Positions 11,849 to 23,461 are shown, counted from the stretch's first letter. The stretch: DNA of 64,000 nucleotides from Diaporthe sp. PMI_573 (GCA_021399435.1 JAJTUP010000119.1:1-64000), one strand, 5' to 3'. Numbers and translations: made by a program. The notes: generated by a model not told the origin, from the letters alone.

Positions 11849-12403
11849 TACTCATTCAGTCCATACAGGACATGTGTTAGTACGGCCCTGATGCCGTAGG
11901 TCAGGGGGTCTTTGCACGTGCAAATAGAGGCGAGCAAAAGCCGTACGTCTGGGTACGGGTTCGATTCTTGCTACGGAAGGAAGAAGGGAAGCTATCGCCA
12001 TCGTGGCCGCCGAAGCGCTTGGTGTAGTAGCCAGCCTTCTGCTGACTAAGCCAGACCGGCCCTTCTAATTGGCCACAGCCGGGCCGGGCGTGTGGCCCCT
12101 TGGATTGCCCTCAAACCCACAACATGAGTAACATGGAAGCAATTATGCTATTTCAATGTTTCAGAAAATTGCTGTTCACAGGACCTGAAGACCTGGATTT
12201 ATACGTTTAATACATATTCAACATGTCTCACAGAATGGAGCGCGTTCTTGTAAATTTTCTCGGACGGCTATCTGTACTAACAGCATGGAATAGGGATTAG
12301 AGGTTGAGAAAACAAGGATAGCCAGCTACTCTTGGACCAAGCTGACCCAGCTAGTTGCTCTTATAAGATGAGTAACTATGAAATTGGAGACTGTCTTTCA
12401 AAA
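11849..12403. other. Intergenic, no gene seen
   Basis: Spacer between the 3' ends of the convergent glycosyltransferase and VWA-chimera genes. A GGGTTCGATTC word near 11959 resembles a tRNA B box, but no cloverleaf folds around it. Confidence 0.5.
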
Positions 12404-13255
12404 TCATATGTCAAATCCCCCAGCTAAATTCATCACACCATCTGGATCAATGCTGGCCTTGATCGACCGCAGCCTGGCCGCATTGACATGCCCATATAGC
12501 TCTTCTGCTGTGGTTCCAGCAGTAGCATAGTTGGGGTACACAGCAGAAGACGCATCGAATATGCCCTCCCGAATTGCGACTTCTCTGAGTTCGGAGATAG
12601 CATTCACCATTGCGTCATTCCAATACTGATCGTCCGAGGAGAAGCTCCATGAGAAATGTTGCGGGCACATGTGGTTTGGATACCCGTCTGTTAAAACCAT
12701 GACAGTAGGTACGCGACCTGTATTTGCTTCGTTCTTAAAGAGCTTGACGCCATCTCGCAAGCCGTGCCAAAGATTTGTGCAGCTTTCAAGCCCCATGGCC
12801 TCAATCTTTGCTTTGGCGGTTTCCTTGTTGGCGTCCGTCATCTCTGTCAGGGACTGTAGCACCTTGGATCCGTCAGAGAATGTCACGATTGCCAGTCGAT
12901 CCTCCGTTGTCATAGTTGACATGATTGTGCGGCATGCGTGTTTGACCAGGTCCAAGACTGAGATGCCTGTCCTCTCATCCTCGCCAGGAGCAGGGGCATC
13001 AGCACCCATGCTGCCCGACACGTCAATCACTAAGGCGATGTCGCATGGCACATGTGAAAGCTTTTCATTCTTCGGCACCTTTGGTGGTTGGACTGTGAGA
13101 ATGACACCGTCTTTGTCCTGTAATGGTTGAATTCTCACGGTAGGACCACTTTCTGGTGTAGCGCTTGCACCATGTGACTCAACCTGGGCGTAAGGAGGAG
13201 GGGCGTCATTGACGTCCGGTGCAGGTGAATTCCTCTCGAAAATGGGCACAACAGC
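12404..13255 (-). CDS. Chimeric frame: VWA domain joined to BBE-type oxidase tail
   Basis: One uninterrupted frame. The first ~196 residues are a von Willebrand A domain as found in fungal VWA proteins: Pro-rich PPPYAQ leader, MIDAS motif DVSGSMG (residues 76-82), a threonine in the following helix, and VLTDGYPNHMCPQ. At about residue 197 (near position 12661) the VWA sequence stops, and the remainder (DDQYWNDAMVNAISELRE, YPNYATAGTTAEELYGHVN, then the IDPDGVMNLAGGFDI end) matches the C-terminal BBE region of FAD-linked oxidases. No FAD-binding domain is present. The VWA fold is cut short, and the oxidase portion lacks its catalytic part. The frame opens at a GTG; a GCAG acceptor preceded by CTAAC at 13256-13275 suggests an upstream first exon that I could not place. 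Confidence 0.7.
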   Translation of the reverse strand, partial: AVVPIFERNSPAPDVNDAPPPYAQVESHGASATPESGPTVRIQPLQDKDGVILTVQPPKVPKNEKLSHVPCDIALVIDVSGSMGADAPAPGEDERTGISVLDLVKHACRTIMSTMTTEDRLAIVTFSDGSKVLQSLTEMTDANKETAKAKIEAMGLESCTNLWHGLRDGVKLFKNEANTGRVPTVMVLTDGYPNHMCPQHFSWSFSSDDQYWNDAMVNAISELREVAIREGIFDASSAVYPNYATAGTTAEELYGHVNAARLRSIKASIDPDGVMNLAGGFDI

Positions 13256-13275
13256 CTGCGATCCGTTAGTGACAA

Positions 13276-15232
13276 CTCATATTGATGTCTACGGATAATT
13301 CAGTCCCACCATCGTGATTAATACCACAGACAGAAAGTCACCAACAATGTTTTAATCAATATCTGAAACTTCAAGTCGTTGTACAGATTAGTTGAGAATG
13401 GGAATACACATTTAGAAGGGAGGGCGATCGTGGACTCGTCCTCCACTTTATATAGAAAAGACACGCAAAAAGGACACGACCAGGCAGCCTCTTCCATAGA
13501 GCCACAGCCACTCAACTGACCAGCATTACCTTGTGACAAAGAACAAAAGTACCAAAGCAGTGGCCAGCCCGAGAAGTAGGGATGCTGGCCAGGGTTTCGC
13601 GAGAGGGGCCTTGAGACCAGTTAGGCCTTGCGTTCTGAATAATGGGCTAGCGGGAACGCTTGCTTGAAAGTCCACCCCGGTCAAAGAGGCTCTGCGGCGA
13701 GCTCGCCAGTGACTCAACGCCGGTGGCGGTTGGCATCTCGACAAAGAAATGTAGCAGCAATGTAGCTTCTAAGCTCTAACTGCTTAAGGGAATTTTATTA
13801 AATCACACTCTCCGTCTAAACCTCTTGGCCGTACCACAGGCATACCAGCAGACCAACCATTCGGCCCATCTTGTCGTTTGGAGGTGGTCTGCCATGCCAA
13901 CTCGGCACTGCCCCCCTCTTACCCGTAGCTCAGGCTGTCTCCCTCGCCTAGTTTCTATTGCTTACGAGTAAATACTACCTGCACGTATGGTTGCTAGGCT
14001 AGCAATCATCAAGCCACCCGTCCGGTGGAGAGCATTAGAGGCGCAAGCAAGGCGCCGACAAAGAGGCCCCTACAAAACTCAGAGCCTAACCCCATCTGTT
14101 CGCAGGTGTTGTGTTGCACAACAGCTGGCAGAAACTTATTTCCAACTGTCTCAGGAGATGTTTCCCCTTGTTTATCGTCATCGACAGAATATTGTTCTGT
14201 TTTTGCGTTAACTGCCAGTCAATCATCCATAATATTTCCACACAAGGCGGGTAAATTCAGAAAGAAAGTGCGCCCTTTTGCTTAGAAAACGTCAAGCATT
14301 AAAATTTTTAAAATGTAACGATACCAATCCGTAGGATCGATATACCAACGGCTGCCTACCAAGCCAACTCACAGGGCTGCAACAGCCACTGCAACAGCCA
14401 CTGCAACATTTGGCCATCCGGCCAGGCGTTCTTGATAATTTCCTGTAAGACTCTCATCATCCGTAAACCACCACACCTGTCAAGGCGTCATAGCAACCTC
14501 AGTGGCGGTTAGGCCTCAAAATAATCCGGGTGGCGCCTAGGTTCGCCACTATGTCGCCTGGTTCATCAACACAATCCATGAAAGATGACATCCTTTCAAA
14601 TTTCAAACATCGCCTTTTGTTGCCTGTCTCAGCCCAGAATGCTTATCGTACTGTGTGAACTCATAGCTGATAGCCGCATTGCTGGATCGACGCTGTGGTG
14701 AGTAAATCCCAGACGGGCCTCCCTGGACACTGGTGGCGTTGGTGCTTGATTCTCTGTCGATTAACTTCCAGCAGTTTCTACGCGGACAAGCGACAGACCC
14801 TGGATTGGTCCCTCCGAGGCCTCCTTTGACTGAAAAGCTGTTCGCATCTGACTGATTCGAGCGGCTTGGAAACCTAGTGCTGATTACAGCCTATATTTTA
14901 TTGCTTGGTCAGAAAGTAGAAGAATATGGTTAGGTTCAGAGCCCATATTCATCAAAAGTTCGATTGGCTTGCCTAGGTCCGGGGCTCTTCTCTGGATCAT
15001 TAAGCCTCACAGGCGTGCCTGGGGTACGACACGATGCAGCAGTCATGCAGAAAACAGAATGCCATTGGTCACTGGTACCTTAACCTAGAGATAAATAATT
15101 ACAGTGACTGTCTTGACCAATCGATCAACCAGTGGACTTCAATATACCATTCGTGACAAATACGCCGGTTAGTCATGATAGGCGACCCACTGAACAGTTC
15201 TACTGGAGGCTTACGGCCGGTCCACCAATTAA
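13276..15232. other. Long gene-poor stretch
   Basis: Only short overlapping ORFs without start context. A minus-strand frame at 13526-13744 ends in a hydrophobic run but starts at TTG and has no recognised domain. A 12-bp unit CTGCAACAGCCA is repeated nearly three times at 14377-14407. Nothing else is supported. Confidence 0.5.
14377..14407. repeat. 12-bp tandem repeat
   Basis: The unit CTGCAACAGCCA is present about 2.6 times head to tail. Confidence 0.7.
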
Positions 15233-15309
15233 CGCATGAGCATCAACGCATCAACGCATCAACGCATCAACGCATCAACCAATCAACCAATCAACCAATC
15301 AACGCATCA
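15233..15309. repeat. Compound 8-bp minisatellite
   Basis: Four to five copies of GCATCAAC switch to three copies of CAATCAAC and then back to AACGCATC. All units share ATCAAC, so the second array probably arose from the first by a point change followed by slippage. Confidence 0.85.
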
Positions 15310-15889
15310 CCATCGCACCAAATTGTCGGCAGCACTTCCTATTTTGAAGCTATGAGAGGGCAAACAGGCTACCAAAACCACTAAGCTCCCAGAAGAATGT
15401 CGCACGGCGAAGAGAGCCGTGGGAGTTCGTTGGAATGGAAGGAAATATTTGACAACAAGAATTCTACCTTCATGCCCTGGTGAGACAGCGAAGGCCGTTC
15501 ATGCTTGGCGGCCTTCTGACTGCCGCGTGCTGAATATTGATGTCGAGACGCCCTAATCTCTCTTGGCAAGACGGTTGGATTTCTGGAAACATTGCAAGAA
15601 CCCGATAGTTCTGCAACACGCCACCATTTGCAGCTTTAGAGGAACAAGAGAAAACCTCACTGCCCTGTCTATTGTTTTGAATGAGGCCTGTTGTAAAGTA
15701 GTGTAAACATCGAAAGGCTTACGACCGTTAAAGCAATAAGCGGCCGATAGCTGCAGCTCACAAAGCTTGTCACCAAAAGCCTGGGTCCCAAGCCATTTAC
15801 GAGGTCGAGTCGTGCAGGCTGTATTCAGCCATGCCGGCCCAATTGGATGAAATTCAAATCCATTTCAGCTCCCAGGGCCTTTTGCATTT
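15310..15889. other. Intergenic, no gene seen
   Basis: 3' flank of the AT-hook gene. Small ORFs only, none with recognisable content. Confidence 0.5.
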
Positions 15890-17360
15890 CTACCTGGGAA
15901 ACGCACTCGCGGCAGCAGAGTGGCGGCGCAGGAGGTCAGGAAGCTCGCCCCGATGCAGCGTGGCGAGGGTCTCGCGGACCTCCTCGAGCGGGATCTTCTC
16001 GCGCTTCGTCTCCTGGATCCAGTAGCGGAATGGGCCGAGGTTGGCCTGTAGGGCTGTTCCCAGCTCCATACAGCGCTCCATGCGGTTGTGTTCCCCGTGC
16101 ATACGCGTATAGTGCGTAACTATTTTACTGACGTCGCGCAGGGGCCAGGTCGACGGCTCTGACGGCTGCTTGGGCGGCGGAGCCTGGAGGTACTTCTGCG
16201 ATGTACACAGCGTGCACATCCAGTGGCCAAGCCGCTGGTACGTGCTGCCCCCAGGGCCCGTCTCATCGACAGTACCTCTCGGGGTCGTGCGGGCGGCCGG
16301 CGGAGTGGATTGGGCCTTTGCCTGCGCGCTGCTGGGTTTGGCATCGATGGACGGGACGGAGGGGGACGACGGGATTCGGACGGCGATGACAGATGTTGCC
16401 CTCTTGTTGACCTTCAGAGTCGCCTCCGGGCTTTGGCCGTTCTCCGCGACCGTATCGTCACTAGTATTGTCGCCGGTGCAAGCTGCGTTGCCTGTGCCGG
16501 CATTGACCACCATCCTGCTGTTATCCTCGGCTGGGCTGCCAACGGGTGAGCCAACCTCGACTCGAGGGCGCTTCGCCAGGGGGGCAGATTCGATCCTCTC
16601 ATTGTTTGCTACATGCGACGGGTCAGCTCGAGTAGAAGGACATTTGTGTAGGTGTTATCGAGTAGAGTAGAAGGCAATAAGAATAAAAAGATCGAACCGA
16701 GGCACAGCGTGCGGTGTTGTGAGACTCACGGGTCGCCACAGTGATCTCGTCAGGCAGGATGCGTTTAGCACCGGCACTCGCCGGGGCGGCGGCTTTCTGA
16801 GCATTCTTAGTAGGGGCCTGTGGTCCAGCAGTGGCAAACGGCTTGAGCGACCCCCTGAGACGATTCTTAGATCCGAGGGGCCGACCTGGACGACGGCGCT
16901 CCTGTGTAGTCTGCGGATTGATGAAGAAGGCCCGCTGGGCAAAATTCCGGGCATACAACTGCTGGTTGGTTGCGATGGGAGCAAGGCCAAAGCGGTAGTT
17001 GTGATTCTCTGCTTCTCGCATATGGATGCGGTGGTTGGTCTGGCGCAGCTGGTGTCGGAGGTCCAGCAGGCGCAGCTGGTATGTGCGAGACTCGGCTGGC
17101 GTGATGTTAGCGAGGCCGACCTGGTGCCCAGTCCACTCCACGTCATAGTGTAGTCCGTCACGATCCTCCTTCAGCTGGCGTAGCTCGAGCTCGACGAGAT
17201 CCACGGGCGCGGCCTCGAAGTCAAAGCTGCCCCGGCGGGGGAGATTGCAGGCAGGACTACCGTGAGCAAACCCGTCGGCAGCCGTTGGAATGCCGTTGCG
17301 GCCGTCGTCGACAATCATCTCGGCATCGCCATCTGCATCGTCGTGTGGCGCGCTGGCCAT
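15890..17360 (-). CDS. AT-hook and Cys2-His2-like nuclear protein, 449 aa
   Basis: Two exons, 17360-16730 and 16608-15890. The intron at 16609-16729 (GTGAGT...CATGTAG, 121 bp) keeps phase and joins DEITVAT to PNNERIES. Acidic N terminus, then a probable coiled coil (residues 56-120, many Leu/Arg/Glu heptads), an AT-hook RRPGRPLGSKNR at 156-167 that would bind the minor groove of AT-rich DNA, a basic nuclear-localisation stretch LAKRPR near 221, a low-complexity Ser/Thr/Pro/Ala linker, and a Cys2-His2-like unit C342-x2-C345 ... H376-x4-H381 with an unusually long spacer. Likely a chromatin or transcription factor, or a domesticated transposon protein; which one cannot be told. The 5' flank on this strand is pyrimidine-rich, as in many fungal promoters. 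Confidence 0.75.
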
Positions 17361-18900
17361 CCTGCGACCGAACTTGGATGAGGCCTGAGAGGATGGTCAG
17401 CTAAGAGCGGGTCTAATGAGCGAATGCGACTCAGGAGAAACTGTGGATGTGGCGCGATGCATAGTCTAGTGAATGGGACGGATGCAGGCCCGCCACATTC
17501 ATGTTTTCAAGTCTAGGCTGTCCAGGAGAAGAAGGATATGCACAGCAAAACCAGTTACTCAGGTGGCTTACCTCGCCCTGGAACGTGTCGGCAAAGTCGT
17601 GATCAGTGAGGAGTTTCGCGAGAGAACTAGTTTGCTGTTAGGCCTGGTCGCCGGCTGTAACAGAAGAGGAAGCTGTCCTTTGAGGCATGTTGGGTAATTG
17701 CAGTTGGGCGGTGGTAACGGTGACGGTAAATGAACACGAACAATTTGTGCCACTAGTCAAGTAGGAACAGAAACAACACCACCCAACCTTGATCAAGTTG
17801 CAAACGGGGCAGGTGCGGTCGGCGTGCAGGTACGCTCAAAAAGGGAAAGGGAACAGCAAAGGAGCTTGGTTGATTGAGGTTGCCGTTTTCAACCTCAATT
17901 CTGGACCCTAACAATTCTGTTGCTCGCGCTAGCAAAAAGTCGGCCGGCAGTAGTTGAAGTCAGCAGGAAGTAGATCAGAGCAGATATGTATGTAAAGTGA
18001 ATTGGAGGTAATACCGAAATTGATAGGTAAATAGTCGATTGGTTTAGCGCGAGTAGGTAGACAGGTGAAGGGAATGAAGCAGGGATAGATGGCGGTTGTT
18101 CGATGGCGGGTAGGGAATTTGGGAAAGACAAGATAAGGAGAAAAGTTTTCTTTCTCAGGTTTCCCAGGTTGCCGGCGGGGTTATGCTTTCTGTTGCCTCC
18201 ACCCTTATATACTCGTGGTGCGTATGCCAGGATGGCTTCGATGCAGCAATATTTCAGACGAATCCAGGCGGCAACGGAATCGCGGCGCGGCCACGGCTCT
18301 GGCTCCGTCCCTTGAACTACATCTCGTGCGAATCTGGCTAAACCTTTATTTGATGCCTCCTGTAGTGTCAACATATCACGGCTCCTTCCCATTTATAGCC
18401 AGTACGCAGAGCAATTCCTCTGGGGTGGGCACCCGTTCGCCACTGCAATCGTGGGACCCGGGGGGGGGGATGTTGCTACCCTACTTTCCAGTTATTCGAC
18501 ATGATAATCATTGCCTAGGCATCGAGCTTTGTAACGCAGAACTTATATTTCGGCAGCCTAAACAGATCTGCCAGTTCTGGTATAATGGTGAGCCCTTCCT
18601 ATTGATATGGCTGTACAGAATGTAATCACTTTGCAGCGTGCCTTCTCCAGAAAATCAGGGAAATCAAGCGTTCTGGGTCATCATAGGCTAATAGCCTCTT
18701 TTCCATCTTGACAATGCGTTCTAGTAAGCCGATCGCCTCCTTGACTCGCCCATGTTCCCGACAATGATCGTCCCGCTTACCCTCTCTAAACCTTATACAA
18801 TAGATATTGTGCGGGGCTAGCGATATCTGTGTCCCCTTACCTTCCTTTGGTGACCGACCTTCGATGCTATGATGTCGTCGTCGATGTCTTCAGCGGACTG
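17361..18900. other. Promoter side of AT-hook gene and gene-poor DNA
   Basis: The minus-strand 5' flank of the AT-hook gene contains CT-rich tracts. A 166-residue frame at 17895-18392 (minus) is compositionally biased and has no recognised domain, so it is not called. A nine-G run lies near 18462. Confidence 0.45.
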
Positions 18901-18929
18901 ATCTTTAGCGGCAGCTTGAATCCATTCTT

Positions 18930-19250
18930 GTAGGGGTGGTGTGAGAACGCGTAAGTGTAGTGGCAGCATTTTTGAAATTCCAGGCGGGGTACCACGTTTG
19001 GTCAGGATCGAACTATTTCCGTTTAACCTGATATCTAAGTCGTCTCCTTGGTCCAAATAGTCTCTAAGCTTCGACTTTTTTGACCTCAAACTCGGGTTAA
19101 CCCTCGATGTCCTTAGGCGGTGGAGGCGGTTTTATTTGTTCTGTCATAACGATGGGACTAATCCCTCAGATTTCTTAGAAAACATGAGGGTGCATTCTGG
19201 TGGAGGTAGTGATATGATGAAGAAATTCTGTTGCGACGTGTCTCAATTTC
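18930..19250 (-). pseudogene. Ty3/gypsy polyprotein tail with chromodomain, decayed
   Basis: Reading the minus strand down from 19147, one frame gives KPPPPPKDIEG, then after a stop PEFEVKKVEA, a second stop, RLFGPRRRLRYQVKRK, a third stop, then FDPDQTWYPAWNFKNA. This is the Pro-rich linker and chromodomain that follow integrase in fungal gypsy elements; the family pattern is DGE-EYEVE-IL-R-RLFGPRR-YQVKWKGFDPD. Upstream, RMHPHVF recalls the IHPVFHVS motif. The stops are old point changes. No LTRs or remaining pol sequence are visible nearby. Confidence 0.75.
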
Positions 19251-19584
19251 TCATCCGCCGCCCTGGTCTTGTGACGACGGTCTGTGCAAATCTCAGATAA
19301 GCACACTGGCATGGGCTGCCCCTCTTGCTTTTCTGAACGACCGCATGGACTGCATAAGGCTAAGCGAATGATGGAGTGCACTGCTGGAATGCCACAGCGT
19401 CTCTGAGAGACCCAAACGGCTATCCAACGAGATGAAAGGCAACTGTTCGGGGAATGAAGGTGAAGATCAATGACTAGAATACAGATGGATATGCTAAGGA
19501 CGAAGTGATAAAACTATCAAGTGGTCTCCGGGAAATAAACGGCCACGGAAAATACGATCGAAGGAATTAACTACCAAAGCCAGA

Positions 19585-20485
19585 TCATCCAACAAAGACT
19601 ATGAACGCGGTGGTAACGAGCGCTGGCCACCACCCAGCCACCAGAGCTACGTGTCTGAGGCCCGCAGCAGCATTTGGCGATTTTCTGCCGCCACTGGCTG
19701 TCGTGCCGTTGGGCAGTGTTCCGTTGATAAGGATGGTTTCGGTGCCGTTGACGTCACCAAGGCACACTATGCTGTGATTCAGGGAGCCGTAGTTACCGTT
19801 GCTGATGATGCTGTAAATGTAGGCCTGGTCGGCGTTGTCGTCACAGCCACATACCTGGTAGGGAGCACAACCGCACATCACCGGCTTGATCTCATCGCGA
19901 TCTGACGTCTGGTTGTGGTAGTTCCATGGTTGCTCGTGCGGATACAGGTATGGCAGGTGATACCATACTCCCGGCCAGAAAGCGATCGCCTGGAGCCCGC
20001 CAGCCATCATGAAGAGTACGACACCACCAGTTGATCGCGAGCCAGCGCGATAGGGGACGGTCGTACCGCCACTGTAGAAGCGCCCATTGCCGTATGCAGG
20101 GGCTACACCGGAGCCGGTTGCTGTTCGGCCGCCGGCTGACGAAGACGAAGAGGCGGCACCACGGTTATTGAGTGGAATTTAGTATATTCCTGATGCCTGT
20201 CGTGTTCTCCGCGATTTATTAAGAACACTTCTGCTGGGATTGTCTCGCTTACCTTGACGACTCGCTCGAGCCTGATTTGGAGGACGACCTACCCCCTCCC
20301 CAACTACCTGAACTGTGGTCCCTACGCTTCCATAGACAAGAATAGTGAGATCCGTTAATGTATGTCTGCTGAGATTGAGTGGTGATGTCGTGTGTTGCTG
20401 TCAAGTTGGTTGTCTGCCAAACAGCAACAGCTGCGACGGTGGTTTGCAGGGCTGCGCCGATGACCACGATCGGATGGAGCTTCAT
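19585..20485 (-). CDS. Secreted or membrane-anchored Gly/Ser- and Cys-containing protein
   Basis: Exon 1 (20485-20253) encodes a hydrophobic signal peptide (MKLHPIVVIGAALQTTVAAVAVW), a polar segment and a Gly/Ser-rich stretch, and ends at a GTAAGC donor. The second exon ends at 19585 and carries APAYGNGRFYSGG, a hydrophobic stretch AIAFWPGVWYHLPYLYP, a Cys cluster CGCAPYQVCGC, several N-glycosylation sequons (NGTETILINGT) and a hydrophobic C terminus that could be a membrane or GPI-type anchor. The acceptor is uncertain: TACTAA at about 20183 points to the AG at 20136, but only the AG at 20072 keeps phase with the donor. Either the intron is unusual or a small frameshift has occurred. The enzymatic role, if any, is unknown. 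Confidence 0.65.
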
Positions 20486-22719
20486 GACGTCTTATGGCAC
20501 CTTGATTCGATGTTAATACTGGGAAATAGGTTGACGAAAGAAAGCCACCTGAAAGCGACGGAAAGGGCGTTATATGCCCATTGTCTGGTGGTAGAATATT
20601 GGCCCCGGTCATTAGGCAGCCAGCCATCTCATCGGCTGTCACGTCAGCCGTGTGGAACAGCGTATGTGGAAATAATAATGCAACCTTGAACATTAATATT
20701 CTCGACTGTGCTCAGCCAGGCAATCGTAGGCCAAATGTAGCGGGGACAGGATCCGCGCCATTTCCAACCACGATGTTATTTTCCACTTCAAATTCAGGCA
20801 GCGGATGCCCCCGGGAAACAGTCCGTCCTTACTGCGGCGAATAAAACTGACATCAATTGTATGAGCTCTGAACTACTGGATGTTGTTATAGCCTCTACTA
20901 GACGATTCCATCAAGTGGCGTTTCGGTGTAGCATTTGAAATGCTTCGTTTCACAGTTAGGACTTAGTAATAGATGTATACCTCGTCTCGCGATGATCATT
21001 GCCAAAAGAAACCTAAAGAGCCTTCCTAAATAGGGTACTTGTGTAGGGCAGCGGCAGTGCTCGGCCTGCAGCCAGCGGCCCAGCAGTGCTTCTGGCTCCG
21101 GCAGTGTCTGTGGTGGAGTATTATGAGTCCAGAAACCATCCGCATGTGATATGGAGAATGAGAGAACAGCAGGTGAGACTAGGTTGTGTACACAGTTCTC
21201 CGGCAAAGTCTAGGAAGTGGATGATTATACAAGACTTGACCTTGTCGGGTAGATAAATGACGTCAGAAGCCTGCGTCAACCACACAGGCTCCTGAGTGCA
21301 CGCCGAAGCCCTAAATCCATGCACTTAAGGAATTACTCGAACAGGCAATACTTGACGAGACCATTTCCTGTCCTGATCCTAATGACGTCGACAGCATGGG
21401 CTAATAGACTAACAACCACTAAATGCTTACTTGTCAGGTCCTTTCACCAACCATTTCAGACATTTTTTGTCTCTCATAAACTAGTAGAATAAAAGAGGGA
21501 GATGCTACCACCATCGCGCACCTTTTTCTACTTTTCCTCTATCTCCAGTCTCACTACTAGAACTGGGGCTCAAGCCGGGGCACTGAACGAGGCACGCGCT
21601 CCCTTCCTTTAAAGACCGCAATCGTCATATTACCAGTTTGCATAACAGAGAAGTGATGAGAGGATATATATATATGTATATATGTAGATTGCTCAAAAGC
21701 TGAAATTTGTACCCGGCGAGGATGTGGGTGAAGTCTGATTCCATAGATGTAGAAAATAAATTGTGCTCATTGCGTAGTTTCCTCAAAATGTGGGGCCTGC
21801 CTCAACGTCGGGTGGGAGGATTCCCATGGAAGAGCGCGTGGGTGCAGACAAACAGGCATTGCTGGCGCAACCGATCTCAGCCACAGGTTTGATCACAGGA
21901 GTCGACGACGAAAATCAGCCCAGGTCTGGGATTGGCTGTGGCTGAAAGACGGCATGAGTTGGTGCCTGGAAGTACTTTATGGTCCATTAATACATTCGAG
22001 TATTCATCTTCCGTCATCGAAAAAAGAAAGCCCCTTAACAATTGTAGACCGTTTTATCTTCGTGTTTGGAGCAACCGCTCCATACGTAGTCAATGCAACA
22101 GGACCAATCAATACTATGCGAAATGGAGTGGCTCACAAACACGGCTAACCATCTTTGGAACGTTTAGTTGACCCGAATAATTGATTATCAGCGGATGTTG
22201 ATGCAAGGGACGCAGCAGCGCTTCACTGATTAGCAATGGGCGTAGATGAACTGGTTGATGCTGCAGCCAATCAAGTTCTGCCGTAGAATGAAGAGGTCGT
22301 CCAACGAAACCCTGTCACAATATGCAGACTTGTCGGGCTACAATTCAGATTCAGTACAAGGATGTTTAATTCATGGTACTGTACAGTTGTGAGCATATGT
22401 AGCTTCCTCTTGGGAAATCAACATGTCATTCTTTAAACTCTAGCAGGACTTGCAGTCACATCGGTCTACCTTAAGCGTAATCTTAGTCGTCCAGAATTGG
22501 CTGTAACGTAAGCCTCACAAGTAGGAGTATTAATAGAAGCCAACTTTCGAAAGTACTGTAAGGCCTACACAAGTATAGGAACCCTAACCAATCAGCATTG
22601 GCCCGAACTACAGTGCGACTAAGTCGATGATTTACATACGCCGATTTAAACAGATACATGCTTGCAGCTGCGGGGTAATAGAATACAGTATCAATTATTG
22701 ATTACGTCAAAGATAGGAT
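20486..22719. other. Gene-poor stretch
   Basis: No ORF here shows domain character or plausible splice structure on either strand. A TA-rich simple repeat lies at about 21665-21690. Confidence 0.5.
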
Positions 22720-23461
22720 GTTCATCTGGCATCCCTTGTCACGTGCTGGTGAGCATAGAGAAGGCCATGGACCGTATGGATGGATGCCACGACCCACTGG
22801 AAGCATGTCAGCGAGACTAACCTGAGAAGTGTTCAGACATGTAACTTCTACCAGGAAATGTTTTGTATCCATCCCAGCCCATATCCATAGCTAATATAGC
22901 GAGCTCATTTCTCTCCGATTCCGCGCGACCAGCAGCAACGCCATCGTCATAGCTACCATCCACCACCAACACCTCAGCGCCCTCAGGCCTGATATGCGCC
23001 CTCGTAATCTCAGATATAAAACTAGGAATATATGTCATCACCAATATCCCGATATACTTACCCATGCGGGCAATAGCACGGCCCTAGTTCCCTTCGGTGC
23101 AGCTCACCAGGCTAAGTCCCTCGGCCCTTGCCATGCTGCCTAGATGAGCCCAGAACTGGCTTCCAGGGTTGTCGTCCATGAAGGCCGCTGGGTCTAGGCG
23201 TAGTCTGCCTGTGAAGGCCCTGTATACGGCCTAAGATGCGCCGAGGATCTTGAAGGATGGAAGGCCGAAGCGATTTGATTCGTCTTTGATGGAGATATGG
23301 CCGATTTGGACTTCCTCGGCCACCTGCGGAAGTGAGTGCAACGGCGTCTGTTTGTAGCGGAGCAGATTCTGGTAGAAGGCAAGTACTTGGGCCGCCGCGG
23401 ATGAGCTTGGGCCGTTGACGACAGCTTCCGCGGCTGACTTGGTGATGAAAATGTGGCCCAT
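22720..23461 (-). pseudogene. PLP-dependent diaminopropionate ammonia-lyase-like pseudogene
   Basis: From ATG 23461 one frame runs through MGHIFITKSAAE, the expected lysine-containing motif GLPSFKILGAS (the PLP Schiff-base site in this fold-type II family), TEGN...GRAIARMG, EVLVVDGSYDDGVA and ILAMDMGWDGYKTFPG. Two TAG codons interrupt it, directly after GAS and after TEGN. In relatives these positions are tryptophan, so both look like TGG-to-TAG changes. Beyond about 22830 an intron-like GTAGAAG...CTCAG and a WVV-like segment appear, but phase is lost and the C-terminal half of the enzyme is absent. The protein would have deaminated a small amino acid. It is now non-functional. Confidence 0.75.

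Noticed and set aside
11890..11985. GGGTTCGATTC word resembling a tRNA B box
   Set aside because: The T-stem pairs poorly, and no D-arm or acceptor stem fits at the right spacing.
13526..13744. Minus-strand frame ending in a hydrophobic tail, candidate tail-anchored protein
   Set aside because: It opens at TTG, has no ATG in frame, and has no homologous look.
17895..18392. 165-codon minus-strand frame upstream of the AT-hook gene
   Set aside because: Composition is low complexity (Ser/Pro/Ile runs from CT-rich DNA), and it lies in the promoter side of the real gene.
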